A stretch of 64,000 nucleotides of DNA from Acinetobacter gerneri DSM 14967 = CIP 107464 = MTCC 9824 (GTDB lineage: Bacteria; Pseudomonadota; Gammaproteobacteria; Pseudomonadales; Moraxellaceae). Each line of letters begins with the position of its first letter. Position 1 is the first letter of the stretch. Shown in pieces: positions 47,032 to 54,656 of this stretch. The notes under the pieces were generated by a model. That model ran no database searches, was not told where the DNA came from, and was given only the letters and a program-made list of their open reading frames with translations. The position numbers and the translations under genes were made by a program. The DNA is taken from assembly GCF_000368565.1 (NCBI RefSeq), contig NZ_KB849544.1, positions 31,054 to 95,053 of the forward strand, read 5' to 3'.

Positions 47032-47574
47032 ATGAATCATCCTAATGAATCTCTAGGACTCTCAGCAATTGAGTCCTCAAATCCAAGAGAAATCCGTAAC
47101 TTACTCGGTCAGTTTGCAACAGGTGTCACCGTGATTACCACTAAAGGTAAGGACGGACGAAATATTGGTATGACGGCAAACTCATTTTCATCGGTATCTT
47201 TAGATCCACCTTTGATTTTGTGGAGTTTGTCTAAAACCGCACCAAGTATGCCTGATTTTATGGATGCCGAATATTTTGCGATCCATGTGCTCAATCAAAA
47301 TCAACATGACATTTCAGGTAATTTTGCTAAAGCATCAGACGACAAATTTGCGCAAGTTTCACATAAAGTGTGTGAGCGAGGTTTACCAATTATTGATCAT
47401 GTTTTGGCGACCTTGGTCTGTAGAAATGTCAACCAATATGAGGGTGGGGATCATCTGATTTTTATTGGACAAATAGAGCATTACCAATTTCAAGAAGGTG
47501 CGCCACTGTTATTTCATGCTGGAAAATATCATGTTGCATCAGGACATCCTTCCTATCAATTGACAAGTGGTTAA
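47032..47574 (+). CDS. iifD: Flavin reductase partner of the StyA-like oxygenase (IifD-like)
   Basis: NADH:flavin reductase of 180 residues with GQFATGVTVITTKG, MTANSFSSVSLDPPLILWSL and GGDHLIFIGQI, the flavin_reduct fold. It is homologous to the first half of the C1 reductase at 10389 but lacks the MarR-like tail. AGGAG at 47021-47025 favours ATG 47032 over the frame-open 47014. It lies 10 bases after the oxygenase gene, indicating coupled expression. Confidence 0.88.
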   Translation: MNHPNESLGLSAIESSNPREIRNLLGQFATGVTVITTKGKDGRNIGMTANSFSSVSLDPPLILWSLSKTAPSMPDFMDAEYFAIHVLNQNQHDISGNFAKASDDKFAQVSHKVCERGLPIIDHVLATLVCRNVNQYEGGDHLIFIGQIEHYQFQEGAPLLFHAGKYHVASGHPSYQLTSG

Positions 47575-47637
47575 TGGTTTAGCCACAAACAGATGATCAT
47601 GGATGTCATATAAAAACTTTATAAAAAGGAATTTAGA

Positions 47638-48570
47638 ATGAAAAAAATAATGACAGTAGCTATCTTTTCGATAGCTGCTTTCCATGCAAATGGAAACGAT
47701 TTGCCAACTGTAAATTTGGGCTTAACCAGTTTCCTTGATGGTGGACTGCCAGCAGGACCGGGTTGGTATGGTTCAATCTATTTGCAAAACTATAGTGCAA
47801 ACAAGATGATGGATCAAAATGGCGATAAAATCCCATTACCAAAATCAGAAGTTGATTATCAAGTTATGCTTGCGCAATTAAGCTATTTATCTGAGGTAAA
47901 AGTAGGTAAAGCTGCATTGGGTATGAACTTTATCTTACCTTGGTTGGCAGATATTGATGTAGATGATGGCTTGAACAATCAAGCGATAAAAGCACAAAAT
48001 GGATTGGGTGATTTGCTCGTCGGACCTTTTATCCAGTTTGATCCTATTATGGGTGAAAATGGACCGAAATTTATCCATCGTATTGAATTTCAAGTCAATA
48101 TTCCAACGGGTGATTATGATCGAAAGAAAGATATCAACCCAAGTAATAATGCTTTTTCACTTGATCCATATTGGGCTGCAACCTATTGGTTTAATCCAAA
48201 ATGGACAGCATCAACACGGATTCATTATCTATATAATTTTAAAAATGATAAGCCGACGTATAGTTTTGGGGAGGTGTCAAACATTAAGGCAGGTCAAGCC
48301 ATACATGCCAATTTTGCGACTGAATATGCATTTACACCACAGTTACGTCTAGGCATAAATGGCTATTGGCTCAAGCAAATTACGGATACTCAAGTCGATG
48401 GACATGATGTCAATGGGCGCCGCGAACAAGTTTGGGCGATAGGTCCTGGGATGATGTATAGTTTTTCAAAAGAAGATCATATTTTTACAAATGCCTATTT
48501 TGAACAGGATGCTGAAAATCGTCCTCAAGGTTCTCGTATACAGTTTAGATATGTGCATCATTTTCATTAA
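47638..48570 (+). CDS. Outer-membrane transport protein of the phenol-degradation (SphA-like) family
   Basis: A 310-residue precursor: signal peptide to about residue 19 (FHANG-NDL), then a small beta-barrel with QVNIPTGDYDRKKDINPSNNAF, the conserved central block of the Phenol_MetA_deg family, and a C-terminus RYVHHFH. Members sit in many aromatic catabolic operons and are thought to help hydrophobic substrates cross the outer membrane. AAAAAGGA precedes the ATG. It closes the iif-like operon 63 bases after the reductase gene. Confidence 0.82.
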   Translation: MKKIMTVAIFSIAAFHANGNDLPTVNLGLTSFLDGGLPAGPGWYGSIYLQNYSANKMMDQNGDKIPLPKSEVDYQVMLAQLSYLSEVKVGKAALGMNFILPWLADIDVDDGLNNQAIKAQNGLGDLLVGPFIQFDPIMGENGPKFIHRIEFQVNIPTGDYDRKKDINPSNNAFSLDPYWAATYWFNPKWTASTRIHYLYNFKNDKPTYSFGEVSNIKAGQAIHANFATEYAFTPQLRLGINGYWLKQITDTQVDGHDVNGRREQVWAIGPGMMYSFSKEDHIFTNAYFEQDAENRPQGSRIQFRYVHHFH

Positions 48571-48594
48571 GTGCATCGTTTTAAATAAGTGCAA

Positions 48595-48625
48595 TATGCC
48601 AGTGATATGATATATAACTGGCATA
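48595..48625. terminator. Stem-loop after the iif-like operon
   Basis: TATGCCAGT and ACTGGCATA form a perfect 9-bp stem with a 13-base loop, 25 bases after the last gene. No T-run follows, so function as a terminator is uncertain. Confidence 0.45.
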
Positions 48626-48660
48626 AATTAGAACGCTTACTAAGTTTTAAATTCTTTGGT

Positions 48661-48715
48661 ATTTGGGTGAAAAGTATTATACGGTCGCATTTGCCGTGAG
48701 TGATTTAATTTACTT
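48661..48715. repeat. Direct repeat B flanking the iif-like operon (right copy)
   Basis: The segment beginning ATTTGGGTGAAAAGTATT and containing TTTGCCGTGAGT matches 43450-43504 in the same orientation. Similarity ends at about 48715, where a short HTH-like fragment begins. Confidence 0.7.
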
Positions 48716-48897
48716 TGCGTAGACAATCTTTCTTACTTTGTTTTCGGACAAATGAGAAATATATTTCGCAAGAAACCATTGCCGAACAAATGGGCATACA
48801 TCCTGAGCAATTTTTAAAGCACTGCTTTAAAAAATTCGGAACTCCCTTGTTCGACGGGTGGCATCCTGCCTTAATTGCAGATTTTATTACGATTTGA
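48709..48897 (+). pseudogene. Possible remnant of a helix-turn-helix protein
   Basis: An open frame of about 62 codons without an ATG near its 5' end (first usable start TTG 48715; upstream TAA at 48706). The predicted peptide contains ETIAEQMGIHPEQFLKHCFK and KFGTP, similar in pattern to an AraC-type helix-turn-helix half. It abuts repeat B and no ribosome site is seen. It could be a decayed regulator tail or a chance frame. Confidence 0.3.
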
Positions 48898-48985
48898 AGC
48901 AAAATGATTAGAGTGTAAATTTGAGCAATAAATGACTTATGCAAGAACTCTAGTGGATATGTCTTCGTTGAATCAAAAATTCCAA

Positions 48986-50005
48986 CTAAATTTTACGTTT
49001 GATACTCGATGGTAAATGCCCAAAACGCTGTTTGTATTCTTGAGAAAAACGTCCCAAATGGGTAAATCCCCATTTAAAAGCAATTTCTGTGATGGATAAA
49101 TGTTCGCTACGAATCAGGTCAAGATGTGCATTTTGGAATCTTTGTTCTTTTAAATAGGCCATCGGTGTCGTACCCAAAAACTTTTTAAAACCTAAAAATA
49201 AAGTACGAACACTGACTCCAGCATGCTCTGCCAATAGCTCTATAGAGAGGGCTTCATGTATATGAGCTTCAATAAATTCTTGTGTGTTTTTTACAAAATA
49301 AGGTGAAATAATATTTTTATCTGCTCTTAAAAATTGGCTAGATAAATTGTGTTGTTGCCCATAAATCAAAGCATTATATAAATTTGACTCAAACTCTTTT
49401 GAGACAAGCGGATGATTGAGTGGGTGATTTTCATAAATCGTAGAATCAAGTAAATTTTGATAGAGCTGAAAAAAATACAAGCTATTGGTCGAATTTAAAT
49501 CTAATTTTGGATCGAAAATTAAAGCATTTTGCTGTGACTCTGGTAGATGTTGGCGGCAATGCTGTAAAAAGTTTTGTTTTGGAATTTTCAAAGTAATTTG
49601 TGGTGAACATGCAGCCCATGTCATACGAATGGGTAAATCAGGCGAAATGATTGAACCCAGTTGTGAATAAGACACAAATTTTTCATTTTGAAACTCAATT
49701 TGGGCATGTCCTACGATCGGTATTTGAATCAGATAAAATTTTTCTAAACAGTCAGGCTCAATGACTACATCCATGCCATATTCAAGTCGGCTGATAGAAA
49801 GATTGCCACAATTCATGTGATACATGGATGAAGTGGATTGAATTTTTGCATTACATGCTTTGAGGTCATGCGGCTTGAAAATATCGGCTACACATGACTG
49901 AGTTTCATTGAGATCTTGATTACGAAAGACCAATGATTGTTCATTGAACAGGTCGTGAGCCATCAAATAGTGGCTTAAATTTTCTAACGCTTTATCCGCT
50001 CTCAT
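48986..50005 (-). CDS. iifR: AraC-family regulator of the iif-like operon (IifR-like)
   Basis: A 339-residue protein with an AraC_binding_2-type N-terminal domain (about 1-220) and a C-terminal AraC double helix-turn-helix (SIELLAEHAGVSVRTLFLGF, then SITEIAFKWGFTHLGRFSQEY). AAGGAA precedes the start. It is convergent with the indole operon; Acinetobacter iif operons are controlled by an AraC-type IifR responding to indole, which is the basis of the symbol. It could also control something else, as no shared binding motif is evident. The 530-base gap upstream to 50537 is AT-rich and holds no convincing gene. Confidence 0.72.
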   Translation of the reverse strand: MRADKALENLSHYLMAHDLFNEQSLVFRNQDLNETQSCVADIFKPHDLKACNAKIQSTSSMYHMNCGNLSISRLEYGMDVVIEPDCLEKFYLIQIPIVGHAQIEFQNEKFVSYSQLGSIISPDLPIRMTWAACSPQITLKIPKQNFLQHCRQHLPESQQNALIFDPKLDLNSTNSLYFFQLYQNLLDSTIYENHPLNHPLVSKEFESNLYNALIYGQQHNLSSQFLRADKNIISPYFVKNTQEFIEAHIHEALSIELLAEHAGVSVRTLFLGFKKFLGTTPMAYLKEQRFQNAHLDLIRSEHLSITEIAFKWGFTHLGRFSQEYKQRFGHLPSSIKRKI

Positions 50006-50492
50006 TGTCTATTCCTTAAACAAATGAATGGGTTATTGTTATGTATTCCCAATGTATTGTGATCTGGCAAATTGGTTGGATATATCTACATTTACATTCC
50101 TTGGGACATTTTTAGCCTAGATTTAAATTCTGATTAAATCAATAGGGATTGAGCGCATTCTTAAAAACAATCAAGGAAGATTAAGATATTGTTTTTATTC
50201 AATATTTTATTTTAATTGTGATCGTTAAAAAATACATTGAATAAAAATATATAAATAACAAATGTTTAATGAAAAATTTAAAAATCGTTGAATTTGAGGC
50301 AACCTTTAAATAATTGCATTATTTGGATATTGGGCAGGATTTGGATAAAAATGATGCTTTTTATTTTGCTGTAGATTCACATGATTATTCTTATGCTTAT
50401 AAACCCTGTGATGCTTTGATATAACGTGATTTTTTATGTTTATTTTATATTTGCGTTTGAAGCTAGGATTAAAAAATTGGATAGAGTTAAAA

Positions 50493-50523
50493 AGACGGCT
50501 CTAGCGAAATAGCTAGATACCGT
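50493..50523. other. Imperfect stem-loop after the minus-strand IclR gene
   Basis: TCTAGC and GCTAGA (about 50500-50517) close a GAAATA loop, flanked by ACGG and CCGT. It lies just beyond the IclR stop (50538) and may end that transcript; no strong T-run on the minus strand. Confidence 0.3.
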
Positions 50524-50537
50524 ACTTTATATACAAT

Positions 50538-51308
50538 TCAACGATGCGCTAAATGGATAATTTCACCAATTTTTTCAGCAGTTGCAACGAGTGCAGGCGC
50601 TAATTGTTCAACACGTTGTTCATTTAAGCGCACAGAGGGTCCAGCGATACTGACTGTACCAAATGGTTTTCCTGTATGTGGATTGACAATAATTTTTGCC
50701 ATAGCAGTCATGCCTAATTCATAAGTATCTGAAATTAAACCATATCCACGAGTTTTAGCATCTTGAACCATTGCTTTCAATTCAGCTAGGTTTTTAGGTG
50801 AGTTCGGTCCAAAACTTTGTGCTTTTTCGAAGCCTTCACGTTCAACAATACGTGAAAAATCAGTCTCATTGAGTGCAGATAAATAGGTTAGACCACAAGA
50901 TGATGCAGGCAAATAAGCGATACCGCCTGAGTCAGGATCATATTTTAAGCCTGATTTTGCCCCTTGTGCTTTTGCAATCCAAATGATGTTTTCATTTTCA
51001 ATCATTCCTAAGCGAACTAATTCATGTGATTGTTCAGCCAATTGATTGAGCAAAGGTTGAAATGTTTCTGTGATTGAACGTGAGGAAAGATATGCCAACC
51101 CCATAGATGCAATTTTTAAAGTCAGTTTATAGTGTTGAGTTAATTCATCTTGATAGATATATCCCATATCTTTCAATGAGCTAAGCAAACGGTGCATGGC
51201 TGATTTGGGAATATCTAAATCCACAGATAACTGGCTTAATGCACATCCATTTACATCTTTTAGTAGCGCTTCTAGTACGGCCAGAGAGCGGTCATTATTA
51301 CTGAGCAT
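50538..51308 (-). CDS. IclR-family regulator of the putative hydroaromatic operon
   Basis: A 256-residue IclR protein: winged helix-turn-helix at about 1-65 (RSLAVLEALLKDVNG, LDIPKSAMHRLLSSLKDMGYI) and an effector domain with YLPASSCGLTYLSAL and SDTYELGMTAMA. The frame is open to 51362, but a 15-bp palindrome at 51330-51344 would then be coding; ATG 51308 puts that palindrome 22 bases upstream as an operator, so the shorter form is chosen. It is divergent from the transporter gene at 51599 and is the probable regulator of that operon. Confidence 0.85.
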   Translation of the reverse strand: MLSNNDRSLAVLEALLKDVNGCALSQLSVDLDIPKSAMHRLLSSLKDMGYIYQDELTQHYKLTLKIASMGLAYLSSRSITETFQPLLNQLAEQSHELVRLGMIENENIIWIAKAQGAKSGLKYDPDSGGIAYLPASSCGLTYLSALNETDFSRIVEREGFEKAQSFGPNSPKNLAELKAMVQDAKTRGYGLISDTYELGMTAMAKIIVNPHTGKPFGTVSIAGPSVRLNEQRVEQLAPALVATAEKIGEIIHLAHR

Positions 51309-51319
51309 AAAAAATTCCA

Positions 51320-51401
51320 AAATATTTTCTGGAACAGTGTTCCAAAAATTTAAAAAAACCATTATAGTTCATTCCAGATTCTATCCTAAATATTTTCTGG
51401 A
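51320..51401. promoter_or_regulatory. IclR-type operator and 14-bp direct repeat in the divergent promoter region
   Basis: TGGAACAGTGTTCCA at 51330-51344 is a perfect 7+1+7 palindrome of the kind bound by IclR proteins. AAATATTTTCTGGA at 51320-51333 recurs exactly at 51388-51401, giving a second half-site-like copy 68 bases away towards the transporter. These suit autoregulation plus control of the plus-strand operon. Confidence 0.7.
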
Positions 51402-51598
51402 TAAATCAATTTGACTGAAGATTCGCTATTTTTAGCTTAAAAAGTTTAAGCAAAATGATTATTTAGCAGTCTAAGTCCACTGAAAGTTTTCTTTGTTTTG
51501 AGTAAAAATTCAGATATTGAGATTTTAACCTGAATTGGTACAAAACCAGCGTGCATGGATATGGCATCGCTTTTAGTAAACGCTAATGGAGCAAGTGT

Positions 51599-52954
51599 AT
51601 GACTCAACAGGTTGATCTTAGAGAGTTTATTGATTCAAATCGTGTTTCTCCTCTGCAGAAAATGATTATTTTTCTTTGTTTAATGATCGTGGTTGTTGAT
51701 GGTATGGATATTGCCATCATGGGTTTTGTTGCGCCTGTGATTAAACATCAATGGGGGATTTCTACCACAGATTTAGCACCTGTAATGAGTGCTGCGTTGG
51801 TTGGTTTGGCTTTGGGTGCGGTGATTTCAGGACCTTTGGCCGATAAATTTGGTCGTAAAAAGTTACTCGTCACCAATTTGATTGGTTTCGGTCTTTTTAC
51901 GTTACTCGCCGCTGTATCTAGCAATGTGACTGAATTGATGATTTTTCGTCTGATCGCAGGGCTATTTATGGGTGGGGTGATGCCTCAAGCGGTCACAGTT
52001 GTGACAGATTATTCTCCGATGCGTATTAATGGTCGTATGGTGACGATTATTTTAAGTGGTTTTACCATCGGTGCAGCGCTTGGTGGTTTTATTGCAGCAT
52101 GGGTGATCCCGCATTTTAATTGGCATGCAATGATGATTATTGGTGGAATTTTACCTTTAATTTTAGCTGTAATTGTTTTTCTAAAACTACCAGAATCGAT
52201 TGGTTATAAGGTGTTAAAACAACATCCTAAACCTGAAATTGATGCCATTATTCATAAAATGGCGCCTGATTTTGATACCCGTAACACTGTTTTTGTTTTG
52301 CCTCAACCGAAAACAAATACCGTGGATAATCCTGTAAAAACTGTGGTGAGTCCATTTTATTTACTGGGTAGTTTCTTTTTGTGGTGGAGTTATGCTTCGG
52401 GTCTATTTGTTGTGTATTTACTCGGTAGTTGGTTGCCGATGATGTCCAATGAATTTGGTTTTAGCATCAGTGAATCAGCTTTGATTACAGCGATTTATCA
52501 ACTTGGTGGTCCAATCGGTTGTGTGGCTTGTGGCTATTTGATGGACAAAATCAATCCGCATATCGGTCTCGTGATTGCTTATATCATCGCGATTTTATTT
52601 ATGGTTTTTGTTGGAAATGTCGGACATAACTTCGTACTTTACAGCACCATGTGTTTCTTTATCGGGATGTGGATGAATGGAGCAAACGCTGGGATCAATG
52701 GTATTTCAAGTGCATTTTATCCAGTATTTGCGCGTGCAACAGGAAATAGTTGGATGCACGGAATTGGACGATTAGGTGCAGTTGCAAGTGCATTTGCAGG
52801 TGCATATTTCCTAAGCTTAGGTTGGGCTGCAAATAAAATCTTCTTGGTTTTAAGTTTGCCAACGTTAGGAATTATTATTGCACTTCTTTTAATGAAAATT
52901 ATTTATTCGCCGAAACGTTTAAAGCAACGTGAACTGGATAATGCGTCTGTCTAA
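51599..52954 (+). CDS. AAHS-family MFS transporter, putative hydroaromatic acid uptake
   Basis: A 451-residue, 12-helix symporter of the PcaK/MhpT type. VDGMDIAIMGFVAPVI in helix 1 keeps the acidic charge of the family and DKFGRKK follows helix 2. It is a full-length paralogue of PcaK at 36244 but diverged, so a different substrate is likely. GGAG lies 9 bases before the ATG. It heads a plus-strand operon that continues with the AroE-like gene 38 bases later, suggesting uptake of the operon's starting compound. Confidence 0.87.
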   Translation: MTQQVDLREFIDSNRVSPLQKMIIFLCLMIVVVDGMDIAIMGFVAPVIKHQWGISTTDLAPVMSAALVGLALGAVISGPLADKFGRKKLLVTNLIGFGLFTLLAAVSSNVTELMIFRLIAGLFMGGVMPQAVTVVTDYSPMRINGRMVTIILSGFTIGAALGGFIAAWVIPHFNWHAMMIIGGILPLILAVIVFLKLPESIGYKVLKQHPKPEIDAIIHKMAPDFDTRNTVFVLPQPKTNTVDNPVKTVVSPFYLLGSFFLWWSYASGLFVVYLLGSWLPMMSNEFGFSISESALITAIYQLGGPIGCVACGYLMDKINPHIGLVIAYIIAILFMVFVGNVGHNFVLYSTMCFFIGMWMNGANAGINGISSAFYPVFARATGNSWMHGIGRLGAVASAFAGAYFLSLGWAANKIFLVLSLPTLGIIIALLLMKIIYSPKRLKQRELDNASV

Positions 52955-52992
52955 TATTTTATAACTCACTTATTTTAAAAGGATATTGAATA

Positions 52993-53820
52993 ATGGATAT
53001 TCAATTGAACGGCTCGACTCGTCTCTACTTTGTGGTAGGACACCCGATTAAACAAGTTAAATCGCCTGCTGGAGTCACACAAGAGCTGATTGAAAAAGGC
53101 TTAAATGCGTTGGTTTCACCTGCGGATGTAGCGCCTGAGCATTTTCCAGATTTTGTTGAAAATACGAAAAATATGATCAATACCGATGGTTTGATTGTCA
53201 CTGTTCCACACAAAATCACTGCGCTTGCATGCTGTGACAAAGTAACAGATCGTGCCAAATTTATTGGTGCCGTTAATACCATCCGTCGCTGTGAATCAGG
53301 ATGGGAAGGTGACATGTTGGATGGCACTGGAATGGTTCAAGCGATTAAATCTAAAAATATCGAACTAGAAAATAAACGTGCAATCTTGGCAGGTGCTGGT
53401 GGTGCAGGTAAAGCCATTGCTTATGAGCTTTTGATTTCTGGTGTGGCTGAGCTGGCTATTTTTGATCTAGATGCAGCACGCCAACAACAGTTGGTTAAAC
53501 ATTTAAATGCGCTGGGTCAAGGTAAAGTCGTTGCACATGACAACGATCCGTCAGGCTTTGATGTTGTGGTTAATGCCACACCGATGGGAATGAATGGTGA
53601 TCCATCAGCAGCGTTTCAATTGGATAAATTGACGGCTGAGATGTCAGTTGCGGATGTAGTGACCAGTCCTGAAAATACGCCTTTTGTCTGTCAGGCATTA
53701 GAACTTGGCTGTACTACTGTTAAGGGTACAGATATGTTTGAAAAAGTACGTGATTTGATGATTGATTATTTACTTGAAAATAATCACAAATCTGGAGGGG
53801 TAAATGATGACGCCGCATGA
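52993..53820 (+). CDS. AroE-like (quinate/shikimate) dehydrogenase, probably NAD-dependent and catabolic
   Basis: A 275-residue shikimate-dehydrogenase fold. The substrate domain has GHPIKQVKSP in place of the usual GNPIxHSKSP, the catalytic lysine in TVPHKITA and the aspartate in LDGTGMVQAI. The nucleotide loop is GAGGAGKA, and the next strand ends FDLDAARQ: an acidic residue replaces the NRT-x-x-R patch that binds the NADP phosphate in biosynthetic AroE, so NAD is expected. AAAGGA precedes the ATG. It overlaps the next gene by 17 bases. It is likely to oxidise quinate, shikimate or a related ring alcohol. Confidence 0.82.
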   Translation: MDIQLNGSTRLYFVVGHPIKQVKSPAGVTQELIEKGLNALVSPADVAPEHFPDFVENTKNMINTDGLIVTVPHKITALACCDKVTDRAKFIGAVNTIRRCESGWEGDMLDGTGMVQAIKSKNIELENKRAILAGAGGAGKAIAYELLISGVAELAIFDLDAARQQQLVKHLNALGQGKVVAHDNDPSGFDVVVNATPMGMNGDPSAAFQLDKLTAEMSVADVVTSPENTPFVCQALELGCTTVKGTDMFEKVRDLMIDYLLENNHKSGGVNDDAA

Positions 53821-54652
53821 TTTAAGCCCTCGGCAGTATTCACTTTCATTTTTAACGGTTGCTGATGTTTCACCTGTTGAAGCAGTGAAAATCGCAGCAG
53901 ATTGTGGTTATGCAAAAGTTGGTTTACGCCTTTTGCCTGCCGCACCAAATGAAAATGAATACCCGATTTTAACTGATCAAAAACTCATTGCCGAAACCAA
54001 AGCTGCACTGACAGATACTGGCGTGCAAGTTGCAGATGTTGAGATCGTTCGAATTACAGCAGATTTTGATGCAAAACAATATTTGGGTTTTCTAGAAACT
54101 GCTGCAGCACTTGGTGCCAAACATATTTTGATTGCTGGAAATGATATTGAACAACAACGCTTAATTGATAACTTTAGTGCATTTTGTGAATTGAGTAAAA
54201 ATTATGCGCTCAGTTGTGATCTAGAGTTTATGCCATGGACAGCTGTTAAAAACTTGGCTGAAGCAAATCAAATTGTGACTGCCTCAGCTCAAGATAATGC
54301 CGCTGTGCTGATTGATGCATTGCATTTTGATCGTTCAAATTCGACTTTGGCAGAAGTAAAGCAAATCGATAAGTCACGTATGAACTATGTTCAGCTCTGT
54401 GATGGTTGGGCTGAGTATGATCCAAGCGATGAAGGATTGATCAAAATTGCTCGTTCAAATCGTTTAGTGCCGGGTCAAGGTGATATTGATTTGGTCGGGC
54501 TTATTCAAGCATTACCTGCAGATATTACCCTCGCTGCTGAAGTCCCTAATTTAGAATTGGCTGCTTTACCAGCGCTAGAAAGAGCGAAAATTAATTTAGT
54601 TGCAATGCAAAAATTGGTTGCACTTGCACAAAATGAAATGGTTGTGGGGTGA
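53804..54652 (+). CDS. TIM-barrel isomerase/dehydratase family protein, possible 3-dehydroshikimate dehydratase
   Basis: A 282-residue protein of the xylose-isomerase-like TIM-barrel superfamily (AP_endonuc_2). Probable metal ligands are the glutamate in CDLEFMPW, the Asp/His of LIDALHFD, and the late glutamate in LAAEVPN. Cytoplasmic dehydroshikimate dehydratases of the AsbF type share this fold, and the AroE-like neighbour supports that role; a sugar-phosphate isomerase-like activity remains possible. No signal peptide. GGAGGGG precedes ATG 53804/53807. The frame overlaps the AroE-like gene by 17 bases. Confidence 0.72.
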   Translation: MMTPHDLSPRQYSLSFLTVADVSPVEAVKIAADCGYAKVGLRLLPAAPNENEYPILTDQKLIAETKAALTDTGVQVADVEIVRITADFDAKQYLGFLETAAALGAKHILIAGNDIEQQRLIDNFSAFCELSKNYALSCDLEFMPWTAVKNLAEANQIVTASAQDNAAVLIDALHFDRSNSTLAEVKQIDKSRMNYVQLCDGWAEYDPSDEGLIKIARSNRLVPGQGDIDLVGLIQALPADITLAAEVPNLELAALPALERAKINLVAMQKLVALAQNEMVVG

Positions 54653-54656
54653 TGTG

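Noticed and set aside
50266..50310. 14-codon frame (MKNLKIVEFEATFK) in the gap between the AraC and IclR genes
   Set aside because: No ribosome site and nothing nearby to suggest a leader peptide.
51309..51362. N-terminal extension of the minus-strand IclR regulator to 51362
   Set aside because: The extension would translate a perfect 15-bp operator palindrome, and the IclR family N-terminus aligns from ATG 51308.
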